A stretch of 11,605 nucleotides of DNA, taken from positions 1 through 11,605 of the forward strand of contig JAZGDL010000237.1 in the NCBI GenBank assembly GCA_036477795.1, given 5' to 3'. Each line of letters opens with the position of its first letter. Positions within the stretch are counted from its first letter, which is position 1. Of the stretch, positions 6,884 through 11,605 are shown piece by piece. The notes beneath the pieces are model-generated. The model saw nothing but the letters and a program-made list of their open reading frames with translations. It searched no databases and had not been told where the DNA came from. The DNA is from JAZGDL01 sp036477795 (GTDB lineage: Bacteria; Planctomycetota; Phycisphaerae; UBA1845). A program made the position numbers and the translations under genes.

Positions 6884-7930
6884 TCAGTCGGCTTCGTTGA
6901 TGGCGTTTATCAGCATGCGCAGCCGCCCGACACTGCGCCTGTCGAAACGGAACACCAGTCTGGGCAGATCGGAGTACTCGCCGTTCTCTTCGGGCAGCGG
7001 CTCACTGACCTGACGCAGGGCCCCTGTCCCGAAGATGTCGGAAAACTCGTCGTTCAGCTTGGTGATGAACTCTTCGGGCAGCGGCGAGTTCATCCGCAGG
7101 ATGAAGTCGTCGTGCACGTAGCGCGATGAGTGGTAGCGGCGGAAGAAACGCACCACCTCCTGGCAACCTTCCTCAGCCGAGTCGGTCACGAAGAACAGCT
7201 TCATATCCTCCGGGCTGATCATGTCATTGCCCAGAAGCTCGGCCTTGACGTAGGTGCGCCAATGCTGCCAGTAAGTGCCGCCCGGCTCATCGATCAGGAC
7301 GATGGGCACCGGCGCGGATTTGCTGGTCTGCACCAGGGTCATAGCCTCGAAGCCCTCGTCCTGCGTTCCGAAACCACCGGGGAACAGGGCGATGGCTTTG
7401 GCCTCCTTCACGAAAATCAGCTTGCGGGTGAAGAAGTATTTGAAATTGACCAGCTTCTCATCGCCGGCGATAGTCTTGTTGGTTTCCTGCTCGAAGGGCA
7501 GGGCGATGGCCACCCCGAAGCTGCCGGCCCGGGTAGCACCCTGGTTTCCGGCGTGCATGATGCCGTCGCCGGCACCGGTGATCACCATCCACCCGTTCTC
7601 GCGCATGAGCCGGGCGAACTTGACGGCCTGCTGGTACTGCGGATGTTCCGGGGGGGTGCGCGACGATCCGAACATGGTGATCTTGGGGACCTCCTGGTAG
7701 GGGGCGAAGATCTTGAACGCGTAACGAAGCTCTTTCAGGGCCCGGTTCAGTATCTTCAATTCCCCGCGGCCGCAGCCGTCGGCGGCAAGTCGCGTAATGG
7801 TCACCATCATTTCTGCCATGAGATCCTGATTGTCACCCGGTGCAAACGTATCCAGGAACTCCTGGCAAGCCGCCTCCCGGGCCTTCGCTCGTTCCGCCCG
7901 GTTGGCGAAAACAGATTGACTGCGGTTCAT
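6884..7930 (-). CDS. LOG/TIGR00730-family Rossmann-fold protein (long form)
   Basis: This 348-residue protein belongs to the LOG (Lonely Guy)/TIGR00730 family. Characterised members cleave the ribose 5-phosphate from nucleoside monophosphates such as cytokinin ribotides; many bacterial members have no proven substrate. Seen motifs: FGSSRTPP at 87-94 at the start of the Rossmann fold, GAGDGIMHAGNQGA as the second glycine-rich stretch, and the signature PGGFGTQDE at 184-192, with conserved Glu192. Typical LOG proteins have about 180-200 residues. This one adds about 80 at the N-terminus and about 90 at the C-terminus, as in the longer versions annotated in actinobacteria and planctomycetes. The ATG at 7928-7930 follows GGAGTGAGGAG on the minus strand; an in-frame ATG at 7999 lies at the edge of an inverted repeat, has no such site and falls on the promoter candidate. 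The GNAT gene diverges from it upstream. Confidence 0.88.
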   Translation of the reverse strand: MNRSQSVFANRAERAKAREAACQEFLDTFAPGDNQDLMAEMMVTITRLAADGCGRGELKILNRALKELRYAFKIFAPYQEVPKITMFGSSRTPPEHPQYQQAVKFARLMRENGWMVITGAGDGIMHAGNQGATRAGSFGVAIALPFEQETNKTIAGDEKLVNFKYFFTRKLIFVKEAKAIALFPGGFGTQDEGFEAMTLVQTSKSAPVPIVLIDEPGGTYWQHWRTYVKAELLGNDMISPEDMKLFFVTDSAEEGCQEVVRFFRRYHSSRYVHDDFILRMNSPLPEEFITKLNDEFSDIFGTGALRQVSEPLPEENGEYSDLPRLVFRFDRRSVGRLRMLINAINEAD

Positions 7931-7970
7931 ACTCCTCACTCCTTCTACCGACATCGCGGCAAAGCGATTC

Positions 7971-7999
7971 AGTATACCACATTCCAGGTTCGGCGACAA
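7971..7999 (-). promoter_or_regulatory. Candidate sigma70-type promoter of the LOG-family gene
   Basis: On the minus strand TTGTCG (7999-7994) and TATACT (7976-7971) are separated by exactly 17 bases, matching four of six and five of six consensus positions. Transcription would begin near 7963, about 33 bases before the start codon. The outer end of the adjacent inverted repeat touches the -35 box. Confidence 0.5.
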
Positions 8000-8091
8000 G
8001 AGGAATAGCGAATGGCGAATTCAGAAATTCAGAATGGCGAAAAGGGGCGCCACCGGTCCTGTTTTCGCTATTCGCCATTCGCTATTCCTCT
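7999..8091. repeat. 22-bp perfect inverted repeat built of heptamers
   Basis: Bases 7999-8020 are perfectly complementary to 8070-8091, separated by 49 bases. Each arm consists of GAATAGC and GAATGGC heptamers (8003-8016, and again on the minus strand within 8064-8088). Another GAATGGC copy occurs inside the loop at 8032-8038. It lies between the divergent LOG and GNAT genes and could form a long hairpin or cruciform. There is no T-run beside either arm, so a terminator role is not supported. Confidence 0.8.
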
Positions 8092-8126
8092 GGCGTGCAG
8101 CGGCCCAAGGGTGTACAAACTGTAGC

Positions 8127-8636
8127 GTGCCCAGGTCATTTATTCAAGATTCCGACCGCGAGGAGGTAGCCCGGTTTATCGAGCGGTACTGGGGCAGCAG
8201 GAAGATAATGTCCTGCGGGAAGGTCTACTATCCGGAAGACCTGGAGGGCATCATCGAGCGGCACGACGATGAAATGGTGGGCTTGTTGACCATGCGGGTC
8301 TATGGGAAGGACATGGAGATTCTCACGGTCAACAGCGTGGTTGAGGGCCGGCGGATCGGTACGTCGCTGATTCTAGCGGCCATCGAGGAGGCCCGGAAGC
8401 GGGCCTGCCGGCGGGTGTGGCTGGTCACCACCAACGACAATCTGCGTGCGGTGGCGTTGTATCAGCGTCTGGGGTTCAGGATCATCGAGGTCCACGTCGG
8501 GGCGGTCGACGAAGCCCGCGAGATCAAGCCGCAGATTCCTAAAACCGGTGCCCAGGGCATCGAGGTGCATGATGAGATCGTGCTGGAGTTGCGCATCAAA
8601 CCATATGCTCAAGCAGAGGAATCGAAAGAACACTGA
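8127..8636 (+). CDS. GNAT-family N-acetyltransferase
   Basis: A protein of about 169 residues transferring an acetyl group from acetyl-CoA to an unknown amine. The opening FIQDSDREEVARFIERYWGS is the usual first helix region of the fold. The strand EMVGLLTMRV is followed by the EILTVNSVVEGRRIGTSLI segment with the acetyl-CoA pyrophosphate-binding R-x-x-G-x-S (RRIGTS, residues 75-80). Then come VWLVTTNDNLRAVALYQRLGF (motif B) and the C-terminal HDEIVLELRI. The start is uncertain: GTG at 8127 gives a normal family N-terminus but has only a distant AAGGG at 8107-8111. The in-frame ATG at 8034 lies inside the inverted repeat and would add a 31-residue extension with no family character. The ATG at 8209 would cut off the first helix. 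Substrate is unknown. Confidence 0.82.
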   Translation: MPRSFIQDSDREEVARFIERYWGSRKIMSCGKVYYPEDLEGIIERHDDEMVGLLTMRVYGKDMEILTVNSVVEGRRIGTSLILAAIEEARKRACRRVWLVTTNDNLRAVALYQRLGFRIIEVHVGAVDEAREIKPQIPKTGAQGIEVHDEIVLELRIKPYAQAEESKEH

Positions 8637-8665
8637 CGCCTGCGTGACCGGTGCGACGTAAGCAA

Positions 8666-8689
8666 GCCCACGGGTTGCAACCCGTGGGC
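8666..8689. terminator. 24-base perfect palindrome, terminator or dispersed repeat
   Basis: GCCCACGGGTTG is followed directly by its own reverse complement. The flanks GCAA and TTTGC (8662-8665 and 8691-8695) lengthen the stem with small bulges. It lies 30 bases after the GNAT stop codon. The short TTT tail and G+C-rich stem suit a terminator, although a perfect palindrome leaves no natural loop beyond the central bases. Similar conserved palindromes are also a familiar kind of dispersed intergenic repeat in planctomycetes. Confidence 0.6.
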
Positions 8690-8758
8690 GTTTGCGCACA
8701 ATCTTGCTGCGTACAGGGGGAAGTGTGAGGACGATTCTTTGACAGAAGGAGCGAGTGC

Positions 8759-9907
8759 ATGAAACCGTTGCCGCGATTGATGATTTGCCTCCTGGTTCCG
8801 ACGCTGCTGTGGGTCAACGGAGCATCGGCTGAGCTCAAGAGGGTCGAAGCCACCGGCGAGGGCATCAGTCCGGAAAGGGCCAAGAAGAACGCCATGCGCA
8901 ACGCGCTGGAAAAAGGCGCCGGTCTCCTGCTGGCCAATTACAGCAAGGTGGAGAACTTCCAGCTCATTCGCGATACCACCTTCACCCGCTCCGAGGGGCT
9001 GGTGCAATCCTACGACATTATCGAACAGGGCGAAGCCGCCGGCGGCCTGTTCTATTGCACCATCCGGGCTACGGTCAGCACCGACGCGGTGGCCCGGGCT
9101 TGGGGTGAGGTGCAGAACGTCCTCGATCAACGCGGCAATCCCAAGATTATGGTGCACATCGTCGAGACCATCGACGGTGTGCAAAGCCCGGGAAGCATCC
9201 TGGAATCCAAGATCGAGGAACGGCTCATCAATATCGGGTTCCAGGTATGCGCCAAGGATCAGCTTAGCGCCATCGAGCGCCGCGAGGCGGACGACGCCAC
9301 CCGGCACGGGCAGGTGGCCAAGATGCAGGCGCTGGCCAAGCGATTCAAGACGCAGATTTTCATCACCGGCTACGCCAACGCCGACAAGGCTGACCGCAGC
9401 AGCCCGCACGGGGTGTCGCTGGTGAACTACAACTGTGACGTGCAGACCAAGGTGTACTACACCGACACGGCCACCATGCTGGACAGCACGGCCATCCCGG
9501 TCACTCGCGGCGGGGCCCGCGGCCGGACCGAGTTTTCTCCACAGGCCGGCAAGATGGCCATCTACAACGCCGCGCAGGGCAAGCACGGGCTTATCGACAT
9601 CATGTACGAAACGGTCATGAAGAACTGGGCGGCGGAGATTTCCTTCGGGGGGCGCATCGACCTGGAAGTGAGCGGTCTGCCGAAAGCCGTCCATATACTG
9701 AGACTCAAGAAGTCGCTCAAGAGGATTCCCGGCGTGGAGTCGATCAACACGGACAAGTCCGAGGATGGTATGGTATATTTTCGGATTCGGGCGAAAATGA
9801 CCGGAGAGGATCTGGCTGAGCATCTGGCTGACGACAAATGGGAGAGGAAACTGGAATTGCTGGATTGGTCCCTTAATCGCGTTCAAGCCAAATGGGTTGG
9901 TGACTAG
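8759..9907 (+). CDS. Secreted protein with FlgT-N-like domain, function unknown
   Basis: A 382-residue exported protein. The ATG follows AGGAG (8747-8751) with 7 bases of spacing. Residues 1-24 form a clear signal peptide (LMICLLVPTLLW core, ASA cleavage). Residues about 25-115 resemble the FlgT N-terminal / LPP20-like domain: V-E-A-T-G-E-G, an Ala-rich helix (ERAKKNAMRNALEKGAG), then SEGLVQSYDIIEQGEAAGGLFYCTIRATV. Residues about 125-280 contain MVHIVETI and ILESKIEERLINIGFQV, reminiscent of the FlgT middle or CsgG/LpoB-like fold that senses or anchors in the envelope. Residues about 290-355 form a small alpha/beta domain (IDLEVSGLP...LKRIPGVESINTD...VYFRIRAKM). FlgT is a flagellar H-ring protein of Vibrio; no flagellar genes are seen here, so a general envelope role is likelier. 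There is no lipobox, so the mature protein should be soluble in the periplasm. Confidence 0.7.
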   Translation: MKPLPRLMICLLVPTLLWVNGASAELKRVEATGEGISPERAKKNAMRNALEKGAGLLLANYSKVENFQLIRDTTFTRSEGLVQSYDIIEQGEAAGGLFYCTIRATVSTDAVARAWGEVQNVLDQRGNPKIMVHIVETIDGVQSPGSILESKIEERLINIGFQVCAKDQLSAIERREADDATRHGQVAKMQALAKRFKTQIFITGYANADKADRSSPHGVSLVNYNCDVQTKVYYTDTATMLDSTAIPVTRGGARGRTEFSPQAGKMAIYNAAQGKHGLIDIMYETVMKNWAAEISFGGRIDLEVSGLPKAVHILRLKKSLKRIPGVESINTDKSEDGMVYFRIRAKMTGEDLAEHLADDKWERKLELLDWSLNRVQAKWVGD

Positions 9908-10084
9908 TGTCGTGTGAATCTCGAACGAGCAAGTTAGACATGGGTGCCGCGGCTTCCGGCGTCTGCCAAACGACAGAGTCACTGCCGGCGTTGGGCCGTC
10001 AATCGAACTGTGAGGGAGCGGTCGGTGGGTGTCGAGGTCGCCCCTGGTTCGCGCACGGTGGTCTAGTGATGGAGAGCTAGGGCG

Positions 10085-10558
10085 ATGGCGAAGGAAATTC
10101 GCGGTGACTTACAACTTGCGGACCAGCGCTTCGCGATCGTGGTGACGCGTTTCAACGACTTCGTTACCTCGAAGCTTCTCGACGGGGCGGTGGATACTCT
10201 GACCCGTCACGGGTGTTCAGAGGATAACATCACGCACGTGCACGTTCCCGGTTCGTTCGAGATTCCACTGACGGCGTTGAAGCTGGCCCAAAGCGGGAAA
10301 TACGACGCGGTCATCTGCCTGGGATGTCTCATCAGGGGCGAGACGCCGCACTTCGAGTACATTTGCGCCGAGGTCACCAAGGGCATCGCCCAGGTGGGGC
10401 TGGAGACCGGGGTGCCGGTTACCTTCGGCGTGATTACGGCGGACACCATCGATCAAGCCGTCCACCGGGCGGGCGCCAAGGCGGGGAACAAGGGCTCCGA
10501 CGCCGCGATGGCGGCCATCGAAATGGTCAACCTGTTCGCCCGAATCGCGGGGGGCTAG
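10085..10558 (+). CDS. ribH: 6,7-dimethyl-8-ribityllumazine synthase
   Basis: Catalyses the penultimate step of riboflavin synthesis: condensation of 5-amino-6-ribitylamino-uracil with 3,4-dihydroxy-2-butanone 4-phosphate to give lumazine, inside an oligomeric (pentamer or capsid) cytoplasmic enzyme. The 157-residue length is normal for the family. Visible signatures: RFND at 22-25, VPGSFEIP at 54-61, the active-site loop CLIRGETPHFEYI with catalytic His89, GVITADT at 115-121, and RAGAKAGNKG at 128-137 with the phosphate-contacting Arg128. The ATG at 10085 has GGAG at 10071-10074, spacing 10. Next to nusB, as in many bacteria including E. coli, although here a repeat element lies between them. 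Confidence 0.96.
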   Translation: MAKEIRGDLQLADQRFAIVVTRFNDFVTSKLLDGAVDTLTRHGCSEDNITHVHVPGSFEIPLTALKLAQSGKYDAVICLGCLIRGETPHFEYICAEVTKGIAQVGLETGVPVTFGVITADTIDQAVHRAGAKAGNKGSDAAMAAIEMVNLFARIAGG

Positions 10559-10577
10559 CTTCGGCGTTCCGGCGTGT

Positions 10578-10721
10578 CCAGTGTAGTGTTTCATAATTGG
10601 CGACGCTTCTATTGATCCGACCCGCGACCGTAAGGGAGCGGTCTTCGCAGGACGTAAACATGTGCCCTCCCTTACGGTCGGGCCTCGGATAAAATGCCAT
10701 CTGCGCGAAACACTACACTAG
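10578..10721. repeat. Nested inverted-repeat element between ribH and nusB (MITE-like)
   Basis: An outer 13-bp perfect inverted repeat (AGTGTAGTGTTTC at 10580-10592, GAAACACTACACT at 10707-10719) encloses an inner one: ATCCGA/TCGGAT (10615-10620/10685-10690) and a perfect 14-bp pair CGACCGTAAGGGAG/CTCCCTTACGGTCG (10625-10638/10667-10680). The whole unit spans about 144 bases with no coding capacity. Terminal inverted repeats plus an internal palindrome resemble a miniature inverted-repeat transposable element or a REP-type element. No target-site duplication is evident. Its right end lies directly against codons that belong to nusB. Confidence 0.75.
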
Positions 10722-10749
10722 CGATCGTCATCACTCTCGGATACTGGCC

Positions 10750-11127
10750 ATGCAGTCGTTGTGCCAGCACGACGTGCAGGGCGGCTCGTTAGCGGCGGTG
10801 TGCGGTGCGGTGGCTGCCGGCGGTGACGTGGGCCCCAGCGTGCTTGACTACGCCCGCTCCTTGTGCGAGCACTACGAGCGGAATGCCGATGATGTGGATG
10901 CGCGGGTGCGCGACGTGCTTCAGCATTGGGATATGGAGCGTATTGACAGCGTGAGCCGGAACGTCATGCGCGTGGCTGCCGTGGAGTTGTTGCGGGCTGA
11001 GGTGCCGCCCAAAGTGGTCCTGAATGAAGCCATCGAGATCGCCCGCGAGTACGGCAGCAACGAGTCCGCCCGGTTCGTCAACGGCGTGCTCGATCCGCTT
11101 TGGAAGAAACTGCGCCAAGAGGGTTGA
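10750..11127 (+). CDS. nusB: Transcription antitermination protein NusB, apparently lacking its native start
   Basis: NusB binds boxA RNA with NusE (S10) and supports rRNA transcription antitermination. The 125 residues from this ATG end with the family hallmarks: RNVMRVAAVELLRAEVPPKVVLNEAIEIAREYG and then RFVNGVLDPLWKKL. Homology to the family's first helix begins before this ATG: the in-frame codons at 10720-10749 read SDRHHSRILA, and RILA-MQSL aligns with the usual R-E-L/C-A-V-Q-A-L. No ATG, GTG or TTG exists in that frame between the TAA at 10690-10692 and 10750, and no ribosome site precedes 10750. Translation may start at this ATG, giving a trimmed first helix, or at a rare codon upstream such as ATC (10699), ATA (10741) or CTG (10744). 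E. coli NusB has 139 residues. Followed 3 bases later by ftsY. Confidence 0.88.
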   Translation: MQSLCQHDVQGGSLAAVCGAVAAGGDVGPSVLDYARSLCEHYERNADDVDARVRDVLQHWDMERIDSVSRNVMRVAAVELLRAEVPPKVVLNEAIEIAREYGSNESARFVNGVLDPLWKKLRQEG

Positions 11128-11130
11128 CCC

Positions 11131-11605
11131 ATGGGGCTTTTCGACAGGCTAAGAAAGGGCCTTTCCAGGACGCGGGAGAAGGTGTCGTCCGGCCTGGCCA
11201 CCCTGCTGCCTCGGGGTCGCAAGATCGATGACGCCCTGTTGGATGATCTCGAGACGGCCATGCTGGCTGCGGACATGGGCCCGTCCACCGTGGCTAAGCT
11301 CATGGAGTACATCCGGCAGGAATGGAAGCGAGGGCGCATCGGCGAAGCCCAGGACGTCGTCGAACACCTCAAGAAGCACATCATCGAATTGTGGCCTGAC
11401 GACGACCGGGGCATCCGTTTCACCGACCAGGGTCCGACGGTGGTGCTGGTCACCGGCATCAACGGTTCGGGCAAGACCACCAGCGTCGCCAAGCTGGCCA
11501 AGCACTTCACCGACCAAGGCCGGCAGGTGATTCTCGGTGCCTGTGATACCTTTCGGGCGGCAGCGGTGGCCCAGTTGACGGAATGGTCGCAGCGAATCGG
11601 CGTTC
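11131..11605 (+). CDS. ftsY: Signal recognition particle receptor FtsY (3' part cut by window edge)
   Basis: The SRP-type GTPase docks ribosome-SRP complexes at the membrane for cotranslational insertion. The visible 158 residues comprise an amphipathic N-terminal helix (GLFDRLRKGLSRTREKV, the lipid-binding segment), the four-helix N domain (KIDDALLDDLETAMLAADMG) and the start of the G domain with P-loop GINGSGKTT at 109-117 and DTFRAAA at 139-145. The long acidic A domain of E. coli FtsY is absent, as in many bacteria. The DTFRAAA and GINGSGKTT forms suit FtsY, and the short GLFDRL start separates it from Ffh. The ATG lies 3 bases after the nusB stop, and its ribosome site AGAGGG sits inside the nusB end, so translation is probably coupled. 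Confidence 0.95.
   Translation, partial: MGLFDRLRKGLSRTREKVSSGLATLLPRGRKIDDALLDDLETAMLAADMGPSTVAKLMEYIRQEWKRGRIGEAQDVVEHLKKHIIELWPDDDRGIRFTDQGPTVVLVTGINGSGKTTSVAKLAKHFTDQGRQVILGACDTFRAAAVAQLTEWSQRIGV

Noticed and set aside
7130..8008. Long plus-strand reading frame of 292 codons
   Set aside because: It lies antisense to the LOG-family gene and reads as its reverse-frame shadow; no recognisable protein character and no ribosome site.
8034..8126. Upstream ATG at 8034 as the start of the GNAT protein
   Set aside because: It falls inside the inverted repeat; the extra 31 residues have no family character and there is no ribosome site.
8609..9982. Minus-strand reading frame of 457 codons
   Set aside because: It is antisense to the signal-peptide-bearing secreted protein and to the end of the GNAT gene. 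The plus-strand genes have proper starts and domains; this frame results from G+C-rich codon bias.
10559..10749. Inverted repeats between ribH and nusB as a simple transcription terminator
   Set aside because: The outer arms are about 115 bases apart and no T-run follows the inner stem; the nested layout fits a repeat element better, although it could still impede transcription.

Overview
The window most likely comes from a Planctomycetota bacterium (Phycisphaerae or a neighbouring class), probably environmental. The main evidence is the large secreted protein at 2457-6584. It carries Asp-Cys-Asn...Pro-Asp-Glu-Cys repeats and a C-terminal dockerin-like tail, both of a style typical of planctomycete surface and secreted proteins. 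Moderately high G+C, heptameric intergenic repeats and short palindromic intergenic elements fit this. The assignment is inference from protein style; there is no rRNA marker here.

Layout. (1) 1-959, minus: the N-terminal 319 residues of a MacB/FtsX-type ABC transporter permease, cut by the window edge. (2) A 443-base divergent spacer with 7-mer repeats, then an Lrp/AsnC-like regulator (1403-2011, plus). (3) A 445-base hairpin-rich spacer leading into a 1375-residue secreted mosaic protein (2457-6584). Its parts are a basic N-terminus and signal segment, a trypsin-like module whose catalytic His position holds Tyr, a Cys-rich region, seven FG-GAP blades, Asp/Cys repeats split by a beta-rich insert, and a dockerin-like end. 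(4) A convergent LOG/TIGR00730-family gene (6884-7930, minus) and, across a spacer with a long inverted repeat, a GNAT acetyltransferase (about 8127-8636, plus). (5) A secreted FlgT-N-like protein (8759-9907). (6) A housekeeping block ribH - nusB - ftsY (10085 to window end), with a 144-base nested inverted-repeat element between ribH and nusB.

Functional links. Only the last block forms a recognisable conserved cluster: ribH next to nusB is a widespread bacterial arrangement, and nusB and ftsY are 3 bases apart and probably cotranscribed. The remaining genes look like independent units.

I see no defence system, CRISPR array, phage module, rRNA or tRNA. The three points most worth attention are: the repeat element that abuts nusB and seems to have removed its native start codon; the His-to-Tyr change in the protease-like module; and the structured spacer upstream of the secreted protein.
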